Notes: generated by a model not told the origin, from the sequence alone. A stretch of 64,000 nt of DNA from Microvirga sp. ACRRW (GCF_022346925.1 NZ_JAKRNJ010000005.1:186001-250000), one strand, 5' to 3'. Positions 36,844 through 46,933 are shown, counted from the stretch's first letter. Numbers and translations are program-made.

Positions 36844-37792
36844 CCGCTGGTCCTGCCTCATCCTCGAACGCCTCCACCTGCACACGCTTGCCGATCATGA
36901 AGGCATCGGCCACGAGGCGGAACGGCGCATCGTCGACTTCGGAACGGCCGAGGGTGAGAAGGGCGTCGAAGCGCCGATAGATGCCCTGGTACTCGGCGGG
37001 CTCCTCCTTCACCACGAGACGACCGTCGATTTCGAGGCAGCAGCCGCCGTTGGAGAGCTTGAGGGTAAATCCCGCGTCCGTCTCGACCTCGATGTCCCAG
37101 CTCTGCGGACCGGTCTGCCGCCAATCGAACACGGCCTGGAGATTGCCGTCTGTATGCCCGGTCTGGAATTCGAGATTGGCCGCAATCGGCGCATCCCTGT
37201 TGGATGGGAACTCCAAGGTGGACGACTTGATGAAGACCGGCTCCGGCATGATCCGGGTGACGATGGAGAGCGCGTTGATGCCCGGATCGAACACGCCGAA
37301 GCCACCAGCAGCCCAAATCCATTGCTGCCCGGGGTGCCAATGGCGCACGTCCTCTTTCCAGGTCACCTGAAGGCGCTTGATGGACCAGCCGGCGAGCGCC
37401 TTCTTCGCTTCGTCGACGCCCTTGTTGTATTGAGCATGCCAGGTGGTGAAGACGGTCTTTCCCACCTTCTCACCAAGCAGCCGCAAATCCTCCAGCTCGC
37501 TCAAGGTCGCGGCAGGCGGCTTCTCCAGAAGCACGCTCTTTCCGGCAAGCAATGCCTCGCGGGCGATCTGATGGCGCACCTGCGGCGGGGTGCAGATGGC
37601 GACCGCCTCCACATCCTTGAGCTTCAGGAGCTCGCGATAATCCTGAAACGCATACTTGGCGTCCTCATGGGTCAGGCCGCGCGTGCTCGACACGGCCAGA
37701 AGCTCGAAATCCGGATTGGCCTTGATCGAAGGCAGGTGTTGATCCTGCGCGATCTTGCCGAGGCCGATGATGCCGATCTTGTGCGGTGTCAT
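36824..37792 (-). CDS. gal: D-galactose 1-dehydrogenase (Gfo/Idh/MocA family)
   Basis: NAD(P)-dependent oxidation of D-galactose, or L-arabinose, to the lactone. From ATG 37792 (AAGGA eight nt upstream) the 322-residue protein begins KIGIIGLGKIAQDQHLPSI, has the EKPP motif (LLEKPPAATL) and the long block WKEDVRHWHPGQQWIW, AGGFGVFDPGINALSIVTRI, which matches Pseudomonas fluorescens galactose dehydrogenase as I remember it. The two longer in-frame start options lack that support. Its C-terminal residues GPAASSRTA are encoded by a REP-like palindrome, so the natural end was altered by repeat insertion or chance read-in. No sugar uptake gene is beside it. Confidence 0.92.
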   Translation of the reverse strand: MTPHKIGIIGLGKIAQDQHLPSIKANPDFELLAVSSTRGLTHEDAKYAFQDYRELLKLKDVEAVAICTPPQVRHQIAREALLAGKSVLLEKPPAATLSELEDLRLLGEKVGKTVFTTWHAQYNKGVDEAKKALAGWSIKRLQVTWKEDVRHWHPGQQWIWAAGGFGVFDPGINALSIVTRIMPEPVFIKSSTLEFPSNRDAPIAANLEFQTGHTDGNLQAVFDWRQTGPQSWDIEVETDAGFTLKLSNGGCCLEIDGRLVVKEEPAEYQGIYRRFDALLTLGRSEVDDAPFRLVADAFMIGKRVQVEAFEDEAGPAASSRTA

Positions 37793-37840
37793 ATGCGTGG
37801 TCCTTCCATCCATGGCGGCCACGCAAAAGCCCCTCGGGGC

Positions 37841-38536
37841 TTAAGGCGTCCGGTCTGCCGCACCTCGAAAACCGGTCGCCAGCACGTAGAGTTCCGCTGA
37901 ATCGGCACGGCTTGCCGCAGGCTTCACGTGGCGAACCACGGCGAAGTCGCGCTTGAGATCGTTGAGAAGCTGGTTTTCCGTGCCGCCCTGGAACACCTTG
38001 GCGACGAAAGCCCCACCGGGCGCCAGGATCTCGCGGGCGAAGTAGATCGCCGCTTCCGCAAGGCCGATGATGCGCAGGTGATCGGTTTTCTTGTGGCCGG
38101 TGGTGTTGGCCGCCATGTCGGACATGACCACATCCGCAGGCCCTCCCAGCATCTCGATGAGCTTGCCCGGGGCGCTGTCGTCCAAAAAGTCGAGCTCGAT
38201 GAACTCGACGCCCGCCATGGGATCGATGGGCAGAAGGTCGATGCCGACCACCTTTCCCTTCGCGCCCACCTTCTTGGCCGCGATCTGCGACCAGCCGCCG
38301 GGAGCGGCTCCCAGATCCACGATGCGCTGGCCGGGTTTCAGGATGTGGTACTTCTCGTCGATCTCGATGAGCTTGAAGGCCGCGCGGGAGCGGTAGCCTT
38401 CGCGCTTGGCGCGGGCCACGTAAGGATCGTTGAGCTGGCGCTCAAGCCATTTCTGCGAAGAGAGGGTCCGCTTGTGCGCCGTTTTCACGCGCTGCTTGAG
38501 ATTGCGGGTGCCCGAGCCGGTCTTGGTGGTGCTCAC
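37841..38536 (-). CDS. rlmE: 23S rRNA (uridine-2'-O)-methyltransferase RlmE
   Basis: FtsJ-family enzyme that methylates the 2'-OH of U2552 in 23S rRNA. From GTG 38536 (GGAGGG upstream) the 231-residue protein has a basic N-terminus, [14 protein letters not shown], the SAM motif [17 protein letters not shown] and [18 protein letters not shown] with the K-D-K-E active-site layout. The GTG overlaps the gppA stop as GTGA, so the genes are coupled. The frame is open far upstream, where it only shadows gppA. Confidence 0.95.
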   Translation of the reverse strand: MSTTKTGSGTRNLKQRVKTAHKRTLSSQKWLERQLNDPYVARAKREGYRSRAAFKLIEIDEKYHILKPGQRIVDLGAAPGGWSQIAAKKVGAKGKVVGIDLLPIDPMAGVEFIELDFLDDSAPGKLIEMLGGPADVVMSDMAANTTGHKKTDHLRIIGLAEAAIYFAREILAPGGAFVAKVFQGGTENQLLNDLKRDFAVVRHVKPAASRADSAELYVLATGFRGAADRTP

Positions 38537-39720
38537 CTTTGGCTGCCCTCCCGCCACACGCTGTCCTCTCTCATCATGTTCATCAGAATTCCTTCGCGCA
38601 GACCCCGGTCCGCGATACGCAGGCGATCCGAGGGAAAAGCCCGGCGGATCGCTTCGAGAATGGCGCAGCCGGCCAGAACCAGGTCGGCCCTGTCCTTGCC
38701 GATGCAAGGATTCTCGGCCCGCTGCTGAAAATTGGAATGCAGCAGGCGGTTGATCACTGTCGAGATCTCCCGGTTGCGCATCCACATCCCATCGACCTTG
38801 CGCCGGTCATAACGCGCGAGGCCCAAATGAATGCCGCCGACGGTCGTCACGGTTCCCGAGGTGCCCAGCAGATGGAAGTTCTTGGCCCTACCCGCCTCGG
38901 CTGCGGCGAGCGCGAAGCCGGAGAGCAGATCGGACACTTCCTCGACCATGAGCTCGAAGCTCTGCCGCGTGACGTCGATGCCGCCATGACGCTCGGCCAG
39001 GGTCACGACGCCGACGGGCAGCGAATCCCAGGCGCGGATGCGCTTGCAAGGGTCGGCGAAGGCATGTGGGGCCTGACCGTCGAGCCAGGCGATCTCCGTG
39101 GAGCCGCCGCCGATATCGAAGATGATGACCGACTGGGCCTTGGGATCGGCAAGCGCCGCGCAGCCCGTCACGGCGAGATAGGCCTCCGTCTTGCGGTCCA
39201 CGACCTCGAGTTCGAGATCGAGGTCGCTGCGCACGCGCTCGATGAAGGACAAGCCATTATCGGCAAGGCGGCAGGCCTCCGTCGCCACGAGGCGCGCGCG
39301 GATCACTTCCTTCGCGATCATCTTGTCGCGGCAGACACGGAGCGCATCGATGGTGCGCTCGATGGCATCCTCGCTCAGGGAATTGCCGAGCCCAAGCCCT
39401 TCGCCGAGCCGTACGATTCGCGAAAAGGCATCGGTGACCCGAAACCCAAAATGCGCGGGCTCCGCGATGAGGAGACGGCAATTGTTGGTGCCGAGATCGA
39501 GCGCGGCATAGCTTCGCGAATTGCGCCGCTTCGCATCGCGCCCGAGCGCTGGTGCAGGATTGCCGGAAAGCCACGACGAGCCGCCGTCAGACCCGGGCGA
39601 TGGGTCTGCGCGTCGATCTCTTACATCGGTCGTCGCATCGTCTTTCACAGCCAAACTAGAATCCCTGGGCGTTCCCGCATAACGCCGGTGTCCTTTTAGA
39701 GTAACAACCGCTGCCTGCAT
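38533..39720 (-). CDS. Ppx/GppA family phosphatase
   Basis: The 395-residue ASKHA-fold protein has the motifs [15 protein letters not shown] and [17 protein letters not shown] with the catalytic ATEACR region between. Such enzymes hydrolyse polyphosphate or pppGpp; which one applies here is uncertain. The first 70 residues are low-complexity and polar, so the true start may be further in. The stop overlaps the rlmE start (GTGA); this gppA-rlmE pair recurs in Rhizobiales. Stress signalling and ribosome modification are thus transcribed together. Confidence 0.93.
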   Translation of the reverse strand: MQAAVVTLKGHRRYAGTPRDSSLAVKDDATTDVRDRRADPSPGSDGGSSWLSGNPAPALGRDAKRRNSRSYAALDLGTNNCRLLIAEPAHFGFRVTDAFSRIVRLGEGLGLGNSLSEDAIERTIDALRVCRDKMIAKEVIRARLVATEACRLADNGLSFIERVRSDLDLELEVVDRKTEAYLAVTGCAALADPKAQSVIIFDIGGGSTEIAWLDGQAPHAFADPCKRIRAWDSLPVGVVTLAERHGGIDVTRQSFELMVEEVSDLLSGFALAAAEAGRAKNFHLLGTSGTVTTVGGIHLGLARYDRRKVDGMWMRNREISTVINRLLHSNFQQRAENPCIGKDRADLVLAGCAILEAIRRAFPSDRLRIADRGLREGILMNMMREDSVWREGSQR

Positions 39721-39766
39721 CTGCCAAGGGTTGCAGCGCAGATTATGGCCGCAGCTCGCAGAAGCA

Positions 39767-40951
39767 TCAGAGGGTGAGCCCCTTCAAGCGCTCGGTCAGC
39801 GTGGCCAGGACATCGGCTCCCACATTGGCGACCGCGATGCGCAAATGCTCTTCCTGGCCAGGGCCGAAATAGCTGCCCGGCAGGCATAAAACGCCGCGCT
39901 CGGTGGCCAGCTTCTCCGCGACGGCTTGAGCTTTTGCTCCTTTGAAAGGATGCCGCAGATAAGCGAAATAGGCCCCGACCGATTCGATCTTCCACTCCGG
40001 AAGAGGGGCGAGCGCATCCCGAAAAACCTGTGCACGCTTATTGATCTCGGTCCGGTTCTCCTCCCGCCAATCGCGCAGAGCCGGAATCGCCCAGGGCAGA
40101 ACGGCCTGGGCGGTGCGCGGGGCGCAGATCTGGATGCAGTCGAGAATCTTGGCGATCTGCTCGATGAGTCCCGCATCCGCCGTCATTGCGCCCATGCGGT
40201 GGCCGGGGATCGCGTAGGATTTCGAGAAGGAATAGAGCTGGATCACGTTCTTGCGCCACACATCAGTCGTGAAGAGGCCATGCGCGCGGTTCATGCCTTG
40301 AGGCAGAAAGTCCCGGTAAGTCTCGTCGATCACGAGATAAATGCCACGCTTGGCGCACAGCTCGGCAAAGCCTTCGATGACATGGGCGGGATAGACGGCG
40401 CCGGTCGGATTGTTCGGCGTCACCAGCACGATGGCGCGCACCTTCTCGTCGATCAGCGCTTCCGCATCCTCGATGCGCGGCACGAAGCCGTTCTCGGGCT
40501 TGCACGGCAGAGGACGCGGCTCGATTCCCAGCATGTCGAGGCTCATCTGGTGATTGAAGTACCAGGGCGTCGGCAGCAGCACCGCTTCGCCGCGATGGGC
40601 GAGCAGCATCATGGCAGCGAAGAAAGCCATGTTGCATCCGGCGGTGATCGCCGTGTCGGCGGCCTCGACCCGGCCCTCGTAGAGGCGCGACATCTCCTCC
40701 GCATAGGCCTGCCTCAAACCTGTATCGCCGTTGATCGGACCATACTGAGAGGTCGAAGCCTCGCCCGCGATGGAACCGAGGCGTTCCAGGAAGCTCGCAT
40801 GCGGCGCGTTACCCGGAACGGCCTGAGAGAGATTGATCAGCGGCCCGTAAGACCCGTCATACCGCCTGGTCCAGCTCTGCGCCTCCGGGATTGGAGGGCT
40901 GCCTACATCCGCAACGAGGGAATTGATGGGGGCAAAAGGACCGCTGGCCAT
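39767..40951 (-). CDS. PLP-dependent aminotransferase, class I/II
   Basis: The 394-residue fold-type I enzyme has the substrate-side motif YGPINGDTGLRQAYA, the VTPNNPTGAVYP loop, the DETYRDF strand and the Schiff-base lysine in SFSKSYAIPGHRMG. The C-terminal part ends CLPGSYFGPGQEEHLRIA. Overall it resembles the aspartate/aromatic aminotransferase group; exact substrate cannot be told from sequence. The start is ATG 40951. A hairpin lies between it and efp, so it is likely expressed apart from efp, from a promoter not identified. Confidence 0.93.
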   Translation of the reverse strand: MASGPFAPINSLVADVGSPPIPEAQSWTRRYDGSYGPLINLSQAVPGNAPHASFLERLGSIAGEASTSQYGPINGDTGLRQAYAEEMSRLYEGRVEAADTAITAGCNMAFFAAMMLLAHRGEAVLLPTPWYFNHQMSLDMLGIEPRPLPCKPENGFVPRIEDAEALIDEKVRAIVLVTPNNPTGAVYPAHVIEGFAELCAKRGIYLVIDETYRDFLPQGMNRAHGLFTTDVWRKNVIQLYSFSKSYAIPGHRMGAMTADAGLIEQIAKILDCIQICAPRTAQAVLPWAIPALRDWREENRTEINKRAQVFRDALAPLPEWKIESVGAYFAYLRHPFKGAKAQAVAEKLATERGVLCLPGSYFGPGQEEHLRIAVANVGADVLATLTERLKGLTL

Positions 40952-40973
40952 AGGGGAATCGAACTCCGGATAT

Positions 40974-41018
40974 GGAAAAGGCAGGAAACCCGGTGAGCCT
41001 TCACCGAAATTCCCTGCC
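40974..41018 (-). terminator. Possible terminator of efp
   Basis: On the minus strand a discontinuous stem (GGCAGG/CCTGCC at 40980-40985 and 41013-41018; CGGTGA/TCACCG at 40991-40996 and 41001-41006) is followed by TTTTCC. The helix has internal mismatches. Confidence 0.45.
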
Positions 41019-41071
41019 CTTCAAGGCTTATCGAACTAGGCCTGCACAGGCCTGACTTGCTGTGAAGGACA

Positions 41072-41638
41072 TTAGTCCTTCGCGCGCTCCACGTAGGAGC
41101 CGTCTTCCGTCATGATCACGACGCGGGTGCCGGCCTGGATGTGTGGGGGCACCAGGGTGCGCACGCCGTTGGAGAGCATGGCGGGCTTGTAGGAGGAGGA
41201 CGCCGTCTGGCCCTTCACGACCGGCTCGGTCTCGGTGATCTCGAGGGTCACACGAGCGGGCAGCTCGAGGGCAATGGCGATGCCGTTATGGGTCGAGAGC
41301 ATCACGGCCATGTTTTCCTGAAGGTATGGCTTCTGATCGCCGACGATGTCCTCAGGAACGACGAGCTGCTCGTAGGTCTCGGGGTTCATGAAGTGGAAGC
41401 CTTCGCCGTCCTCGTAGAGGAAGGTGTGCTCGCGGTCTTCCACGAAGGCGCGCTCCACCTGCTCGGTGGTGCGGTAGCGCTCGGAGACCTTCACGCCGTC
41501 CGAAATGCGGCGCATGTCGAGCTGGGTGACCGGGGTGCCCTTGCCGGGGTGGATGTTCTGGGCGGTGAGCACGACATAGAGTTTGCCGTCCATATCGACG
41601 ACATTGCCTTTGCGGAGCGTAGAGGCGATGACCTTCAC
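41072..41638 (-). CDS. efp: Elongation factor P
   Basis: Rescues ribosomes stalled at consecutive prolines. The 188-residue protein has three OB-like domains; the first carries the loop HPGKGTP, with Lys33 as the expected site of beta-lysylation, and the C-terminal motif [22 protein letters not shown] (two blocks) is typical. An AAGGAA site lies before ATG 41638. The modifying enzymes epmA and epmB are encoded just across, on the other strand, which supports the modified-lysine pathway here. Confidence 0.98.
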   Translation of the reverse strand: MKVIASTLRKGNVVDMDGKLYVVLTAQNIHPGKGTPVTQLDMRRISDGVKVSERYRTTEQVERAFVEDREHTFLYEDGEGFHFMNPETYEQLVVPEDIVGDQKPYLQENMAVMLSTHNGIAIALELPARVTLEITETEPVVKGQTASSSYKPAMLSNGVRTLVPPHIQAGTRVVIMTEDGSYVERAKD

Positions 41639-41782
41639 GAGAAGCGTTCCTTGTGACAGATAGGGCGCATCGCAGGGCCAAGGCTGCCTTAGGCCCCGGC
41701 GACGCCGAAAATCGGTTTCGCTGCCGCAACTAGCCTATCTTGGCGCAAATCGCCAGCCTGACGTGTTAGGAAGTTCTCCGCC

Positions 41783-42847
41783 ATGGAAAACGCCACGCCT
41801 GCCCCCTCGCCCTGGTGGACGCCGCATGTCCATGCGGATCGCCGCCCTTTTCTGCTGGGCAGGAACAAAATCCAGGCCGCCTTCAGGGGCTTTTTCGCAG
41901 GCCGTGACTTCATGGAGGTGGATACCGCTACGCTCCAGATTTCTCCCGGCAACGAGGCTCACCTCCACGCCTTCGCCACGGAAGCTGTCGGGCTTGGTGG
42001 CTCGCGGACGCCCCTTTACCTCCACACCTCTCCGGAATTCGCCTGCAAGAAGCTGCTGGCGGCGGGCGAAACGCGGATTTCGTGCTTCGCCCATGTCTAT
42101 CGCAACCGAGAGCGCGGCCCCCTGCACCACCCCGAATTCACCATGCTCGAATGGTATCGGGCCGGTGAGGACTATGAGATTCTGATGCAGGATTGCGCCA
42201 CCCTGCTCGCTCTTGCCGCCGAGACGGCGGGAACGCGCAGCCTCACCTATCGCGGCAAAAAGACCGATCCGTTCCAGGAGCCGGAGCGCCTGAGCGTGGC
42301 GGAAGCCTTCCAGCGCTTTGCGGGCATCGATCTTCTCGCATCCATCGACCGAAACGGCGCGACCGACCGCGATCATCTGGCAGCGAGCCTCCGCCAAGCC
42401 GGCATGCGGGTCGCCGACGACGATACCTGGTCCGACCTGTTCAGCCGCGTCATCGTGGAGCGGGTCGAGCCCCATCTCGGCCTCGGCCGCGCCACGATCC
42501 TGGACGAATACCCGGTCGCCGAAGCAGCGCTTGCACGCCCGACAGCTCGCGATCCGCGCGTGGCCGAGCGGTTCGAGCTTTATGCGTGCGGTGTGGAGCT
42601 GGCGAACGCCTTTGGCGAGTTGACCGATGCGGCGGAGCAACGCCGCCGTTTCGAGGCGGAAATGACTGAGAAGATGCGGGTTTACGGAGAGAGTTATCCG
42701 GTGGACGAGGATTTCCTGGCCGCACTTGCGCATATGCCCGAAGCCAGCGGCATTGCTTTGGGTTTTGACCGCCTCGTGATGCTTGCCACCGGCGCCTCGC
42801 GCATCGATCAGGTAATCTGGGCCCCCGTGCCGGAGACAGGGCATTGA
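41783..42847 (+). CDS. epmA: EF-P lysine lysyltransferase (GenX/PoxA)
   Basis: Attaches (R)-beta-lysine to the EF-P lysine. The 354-residue protein is a shortened class-II lysyl-tRNA synthetase: it lacks the anticodon-binding domain and has class-II motif 2 (FRNRE-like block VYRNRERGPLHHPEF), FTMLEWYRA, the ELANAFGELTD motif and motif 3 GIALGFDRLVMLATG. ATG 41783 follows AGGAAG. It diverges from efp with 144 bp between and its stop overlaps the epmB start (TTGA). Confidence 0.96.
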   Translation: MENATPAPSPWWTPHVHADRRPFLLGRNKIQAAFRGFFAGRDFMEVDTATLQISPGNEAHLHAFATEAVGLGGSRTPLYLHTSPEFACKKLLAAGETRISCFAHVYRNRERGPLHHPEFTMLEWYRAGEDYEILMQDCATLLALAAETAGTRSLTYRGKKTDPFQEPERLSVAEAFQRFAGIDLLASIDRNGATDRDHLAASLRQAGMRVADDDTWSDLFSRVIVERVEPHLGLGRATILDEYPVAEAALARPTARDPRVAERFELYACGVELANAFGELTDAAEQRRRFEAEMTEKMRVYGESYPVDEDFLAALAHMPEASGIALGFDRLVMLATGASRIDQVIWAPVPETGH

Positions 42848-43884
42848 GCACGCTCCGCACGCCGAAGGATTTGGCCGACAACGAACTCATCCAGCCTCAG
42901 CAACTGGCCGAGATCGAACGCGTGGCGGAGCAATACGCCATCGCGATCAGCCCCGCGATGGCCGCGCTCATCGACCGGGACAATCCCAACGATCCGATTG
43001 CTCTACAGTTCGTGCCCCAATCAGCTGAACTGACGACAACGCCTGAGGAGCGCGCGGACCCCATCGGCGATCTCGCCCATTCTCCGGTCGAAGGCATCGT
43101 GCATCGTTATCCCGATCGCGTGCTCCTGAAGGCCGTGCATGTGTGTCCGGTCTATTGCCGCTTCTGTTTCCGCCGTGAGATGGTGGGGCCGCAGGGGCTC
43201 GGCACTCTCTCGCCGGACGCGCTCGACAAGGCCTTCGCCTATATCGCGGATCATCCGGAAATCTGGGAGGTGATCCTCACCGGCGGCGATCCGCTGGTGC
43301 TCTCACCGCGCCGTCTCTCCGAGCTGATGCACCGGCTTTCCAACATCGAGCATGTGAAGATCGTCCGCTTTCACACGCGCGTGCCGGTGGTCGAGCCTGA
43401 GCGGATCGACGAGGCGCTAGTCGCTGCTCTCAAAGCCAGCAGCAAGACAACCTATATCGCGCTCCACGCCAATCATCCTCGCGAGCTGACGCCTGCTGCG
43501 CGCGAAGCCTGCGCGCGGCTGGTGGATTCAGGCATCGTGATGCTCAGCCAGTCGGTTCTGCTCAAGGGCATCAACGACAATCCGGATACGCTCGCCGCTC
43601 TCATGCGCGCTTTCGTGGAAACGCGCATCAAGCCCTATTACCTGCACCACCCCGATCTCGCCCCCGGCACGAGCCATTTCCGCCTCTCGCTCGAAGAAGG
43701 CCGGGCGCTCGTGGCAGGCTTGCGCGGACGTATCTCAGGGCTCTGCCAGCCGACCTATGTGCTCGACATTCCGGGCGGCTACGGCAAGGCGGTGGTCGCC
43801 CCCGACACGGTTCGCGAGCGAGGTGACTGCACCACGATCTCGGATTTCCGGGGTGGCGAACACGCCTATCCGCCTGAGGCTTGA
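42844..43884 (+). CDS. epmB: EF-P beta-lysylation protein EpmB (lysine 2,3-aminomutase)
   Basis: Radical-SAM enzyme that makes (R)-beta-lysine for EpmA. The 346-residue protein has the cluster motif C101-PVY-C105-RF-C108, the LTGGDPLVL loop and the PLP-lysine region GYGKAVVAPD near the C-terminus. The start is probably TTG at 42844, which overlaps the epmA stop as TTGA, so the two enzymes of the pathway are translated together. No epmC (hydroxylase) is present nearby. Length and motifs are normal. Confidence 0.96.
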   Translation: MSTLRTPKDLADNELIQPQQLAEIERVAEQYAIAISPAMAALIDRDNPNDPIALQFVPQSAELTTTPEERADPIGDLAHSPVEGIVHRYPDRVLLKAVHVCPVYCRFCFRREMVGPQGLGTLSPDALDKAFAYIADHPEIWEVILTGGDPLVLSPRRLSELMHRLSNIEHVKIVRFHTRVPVVEPERIDEALVAALKASSKTTYIALHANHPRELTPAAREACARLVDSGIVMLSQSVLLKGINDNPDTLAALMRAFVETRIKPYYLHHPDLAPGTSHFRLSLEEGRALVAGLRGRISGLCQPTYVLDIPGGYGKAVVAPDTVRERGDCTTISDFRGGEHAYPPEA

Positions 43885-43887
43885 GCC

Positions 43888-44310
43888 TCAATCGAAAGAG
43901 GGCTTCCCGGTCCGCCCCTTCTTGATTTCCGAGCGGCGGCCCTTCGCCTCCAGCCTGCGCTTCTTGGAAGCGAGGGTCGGCCTCGTCGGACGGCGCGGTT
44001 TCGGCCTTTCCGTCGCCTGACGGATCAATTCCACGAGGCGCGCGACCGCATCCTCGCGGTTACGTTCCTGCATGCGGAAACGCTGCGCTGTGATGATCAG
44101 CACACCCTCGTTCGTCAGCCGCTTTCCCGCGATCCGCTCCAGGCGCGCCTTTACGTCTTCCGGCAAGGACGGCGAGTTGCGCACGTCGAAGCGCAGCTGA
44201 ACGGCGGTTTCCACCTTGTTGACATTTTGCCCGCCGGGACCGGATGCGCGGATGAAGCTCTCCTGAAGCTCCGCTTCATCGAGCGATATGCTGTTCGTGA
44301 CGTGGATCAT
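43888..44310 (-). CDS. arfB: Peptidyl-tRNA hydrolase ArfB (ribosome rescue)
   Basis: Releases peptides from ribosomes stalled at the end of broken mRNAs. The 140-residue protein has the GGQ motif (residues 26-28, in ASGPGGQNVNK) and a lysine/arginine-rich C-terminal tail (ASKKRRLEAKGRRSEIKKGRTGKP as two blocks) that enters the empty mRNA channel. The ATG at 44310 begins the family N-terminus (MIHVTNSISL); the frame is open 18 codons more. It converges on epmB, with 3 bp between the two stops, in a group of genes that all deal with stalled translation. Confidence 0.95.
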   Translation of the reverse strand: MIHVTNSISLDEAELQESFIRASGPGGQNVNKVETAVQLRFDVRNSPSLPEDVKARLERIAGKRLTNEGVLIITAQRFRMQERNREDAVARLVELIRQATERPKPRRPTRPTLASKKRRLEAKGRRSEIKKGRTGKPSFD

Positions 44311-44460
44311 GGGCCTCAAACCGGACGGAAGATTGAAGTGGAGCGTCAGGGCTTTGTTGTCCAATGAGCGCTTATCCGCCGCTTGTCGACCTGTGCTTTA
44401 GGCCTTATGCGGCTTGTACCCTTCTTTCGCCGGGCACAGCCCGGTCTCTCAAGTGCTCCC

Positions 44461-45387
44461 ATGTCAGCCGTTTTCGCCAGCCTCATCCCGACCTTCCTGA
44501 TCATCGCGACCGGCTGGCTGTGCCGCGCCACGAATTTCGTGAGCGAGCAGCAATGGGCCGGACTGGAACGCGCGACCTATGTGATCTTCTTTCCCGCGCT
44601 CATCATCGATACCCTCTCCCGGGCCGATCTTTCATCCGTGCCGGTTCTTGGGGTCGGTAGCGCGCTCGTCGGTTCCATCCTGCTCATGGCGGGCCTCATG
44701 CTGGCGCTTCGCCCGTTGCTCGAACGCCATGCGGGCATCGACGGACCGAGCTTCACCTCGATCTTTCAGGGTGCCACACGCTGGAACACCTTCGTTGCGC
44801 TGGCCGTCGCCGGAAGCCTGTTCGGCCAGCGCGGCATCGCCCTGATTGCGGTAGCGATTGCGGCTATGGTGCCGCTTCTGAACCTACTGGCCTTCTACGT
44901 GTTCATCCGCTTTGCGGGCAGGCCGAAGCAGAGCCCGAAGGAAATCCTGCGTTCCTTCGCATCGAATCCCTTCATCTGGTCCTGCATCGTGGGACTCATC
45001 CTCAACCAGATCCTGCCGCCCCTGCCCAAGCCGGTGACCGCCTATATCGACCTTATGGGCCGAGCCGCCCTTGCAGCGGGTCTGCTCATCGTGGGAGCAG
45101 GTCTCGACATCCGCCGCCTTGCGAAGCCTGGCTTCCCCCATGCTCTGGCGACAGCCTGCAAGCTGCTTCTCATGCCGGTCATGGCCGTGACCTTCGCCCA
45201 TTATGCCGGAGTGAGCGGTAACGATCTGATCGTCACCATCATCGCAGCCTCCGTGCCTTCCGCCGCGGCTGGCTATGTGCTGGCCCGGCAGATGGGCGGA
45301 AACGCCCCCCTCATGGCCGAGATTTTGACGCTTCAGACCCTCTTGGCGCTGGGTTCTATGCCCGTGATGATCTCTCTTCTCGGTTGA
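44461..45387 (+). CDS. AEC family transporter
   Basis: From ATG 44461 the 308-residue protein has ten hydrophobic segments typical of auxin-efflux-carrier-type permeases, such as AVFASLIPTFLIIATGWL and the C-terminal AAGYVLARQMGGNAPLMAEILTLQTLLA (two blocks). The family moves small carboxylates or amino-acid derivatives in bacteria. The upstream 26 codons in the same frame look unrelated. It diverges from arfB. No substrate can be inferred from the neighbours. Confidence 0.92.
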   Translation: MSAVFASLIPTFLIIATGWLCRATNFVSEQQWAGLERATYVIFFPALIIDTLSRADLSSVPVLGVGSALVGSILLMAGLMLALRPLLERHAGIDGPSFTSIFQGATRWNTFVALAVAGSLFGQRGIALIAVAIAAMVPLLNLLAFYVFIRFAGRPKQSPKEILRSFASNPFIWSCIVGLILNQILPPLPKPVTAYIDLMGRAALAAGLLIVGAGLDIRRLAKPGFPHALATACKLLLMPVMAVTFAHYAGVSGNDLIVTIIAASVPSAAAGYVLARQMGGNAPLMAEILTLQTLLALGSMPVMISLLG

Positions 45388-45411
45388 GGCATCCACCAAT
45401 CAATACAACTT

Positions 45412-45439
45412 TTGATTACAATATAAGCTCTTGTATGAT
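45412..45439 (+). promoter_or_regulatory. Sigma-70-type promoter
   Basis: TTGATT (45412-45417), a 16-nt spacer, then TATGAT (45434-45439), with AT-rich DNA around. It lies 53 bp before the small gene at 45493. Confidence 0.5.
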
Positions 45440-45492
45440 CTATGGTTGCACTGATAATGAGGTTGATCTGAAACAGAGATCTTGCCCCATCC

Positions 45493-45738
45493 ATGCCCAG
45501 AACCACGCGCCGCGCCCTTCCCGCTCCATCCCCCCATGACCTGGAGATTGCCAATGAGGCTCCCGGCCAGGACGAGGACGGCATGAGCGCAGCCGAGACG
45601 GCGCGGTATATTGCGGAGTTCACAGCCGAGCTGGCCTATCTCGCGCGACAGACCAAGCTCGATCTGCTGGCCTATCTTCTCGACATGGCAAGGCTTGAGG
45701 CCGCGCGGACCGTGCAGGCTGACAAGCGCAAAGGCTAA
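45493..45738 (+). CDS. Small conserved hypothetical protein
   Basis: From ATG 45493 the product has 81 residues: a polar, Pro-rich start, then an alpha-helical region AAETARYIAEFTAELAYLARQTKLDLLAYLLDMARLEAAR (as several helical turns), and a basic end. An ATG at 45583 (MSAAETARYI) has a better purine-rich upstream sequence and would give 51 residues of pure helix; the start is uncertain. The helix pattern resembles small Rhizobiales proteins of unknown function. It stops 2 bp before the convergent dprA stop. Confidence 0.6.
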   Translation: MPRTTRRALPAPSPHDLEIANEAPGQDEDGMSAAETARYIAEFTAELAYLARQTKLDLLAYLLDMARLEAARTVQADKRKG

Positions 45739-45740
45739 GA

Positions 45741-46928
45741 TCAGCGGCCCGCGATCAGGGATACTGCGTTGCCGCCGTGGCGCTCCAGGCGGCCTGCGAT
45801 TTCCAGTTCGAGCAATGTCATCTGGACACTGCGGATCGAAAGTCCGGACTGGCGGACCAGATCATCAACCGCAATCGGCGACGGCCCGAGCAACTGGATG
45901 AGGTCGGTCGCGCCCTCTGCCCCTTCTTCTTCGATACCGGCGGCAGGTAGAACGGATCCTATGGGCGCTCGCGGTACGTCGAGGAGATCAAGCTCGTCCC
46001 ACAACTCCTCAGTGCCGAGGATATGCTGCGGCTCCTCCGCTCCAGTATCGAGGCGCGGGCCGGAGGCGATGAGCGGCTCCAGAACGCTCGTGACATGCTC
46101 GATTCCGGCGCAGAGCGTCGCGCCTTCGCGGATGAGGTCGTTCGTGCCCTCGGCACGAGGATCGAGCGGGGAACCTGGAACCGCAAAAACCTCGCGCCCC
46201 TGCTCAAGGGCGAAACGAGCGGTGATGAGAGAGCCGGAGCGCCGCGCCGCCTCCACCACCACGACGCCATAGGACAAACCTGAGACGATGCGGTTGCGGC
46301 GCGGAAAATCGCGCCCGCGTGGCTCCCATCCCATCGGCATTTCGGAAATGATGGCCCCACCCTGTTCCACGATGGCGCGCAGCAGCGGCTCGTTCTCGGA
46401 CGGATAGATTTTGTCGTGACCGCCCGCGAGGACAGCGACTGTGCCGGTTTCCAAAGTAGCCTTATGCGCCCGCGTATCGATGCCGCGCGCAAGGCCCGAG
46501 ACGACCACGTAACCCGCTTCACCCAATTGCCGCGACAGACGCTCGGTAAAAGTGAGCCCCGAGGCGGAGGCATTGCGCGAACCGACGATGCCGACAGACG
46601 GCCTGGCCAGAACCTCCGTCGAGCCACGCACCGCAATCAAGGGCGGCGCGGTGTCGATGGCCTTCAGAGTTCTTGGATATTCCGGCTCGCCCATGGCGAC
46701 GAAACGAACGCCGAGGCGGGTGGCGGCAGCCATTTCCTTCTCGGCTTCCGCGCGGCTCGTGACCTTGAGCAGCAGGCGCCCACCGCGCCGGGCGAGATCG
46801 GGCAAGGCTTCGAGAGCCGCCGCCGCGCCGCCGTATTGATTGACGAGGGCGCGGAACGTGCGCGGCCCCACATTCTCCGAGCGGATCAGCCGGAGCCAGT
46901 CGAGGCGCTGCTCGTCCGTGAGATTCAC
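45741..46928 (-). CDS. dprA: DNA processing protein DprA
   Basis: Loads RecA on incoming single-stranded DNA during transformation and recombination. From GTG 46928 (AAGGGATAAGG upstream) the 395-residue protein has an N-terminal SAM-like domain, the Rossmann-fold core with [35 protein letters not shown] and [18 protein letters not shown], and a C-terminal winged-helix domain (about residues 335-390). It follows plsY by 5 bp. The frame stays open 123 codons upstream, where it only shadows plsY. Confidence 0.95.
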   Translation of the reverse strand: MNLTDEQRLDWLRLIRSENVGPRTFRALVNQYGGAAAALEALPDLARRGGRLLLKVTSRAEAEKEMAAATRLGVRFVAMGEPEYPRTLKAIDTAPPLIAVRGSTEVLARPSVGIVGSRNASASGLTFTERLSRQLGEAGYVVVSGLARGIDTRAHKATLETGTVAVLAGGHDKIYPSENEPLLRAIVEQGGAIISEMPMGWEPRGRDFPRRNRIVSGLSYGVVVVEAARRSGSLITARFALEQGREVFAVPGSPLDPRAEGTNDLIREGATLCAGIEHVTSVLEPLIASGPRLDTGAEEPQHILGTEELWDELDLLDVPRAPIGSVLPAAGIEEEGAEGATDLIQLLGPSPIAVDDLVRQSGLSIRSVQMTLLELEIAGRLERHGGNAVSLIAGR

Positions 46929-46933
46929 GCGCC

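Noticed and set aside
40952..41071. tRNA-like sequence GGGAATCGAACTCC
   Set aside because: No matching T-arm, anticodon stem or acceptor stem; the hairpin is a weak terminator.
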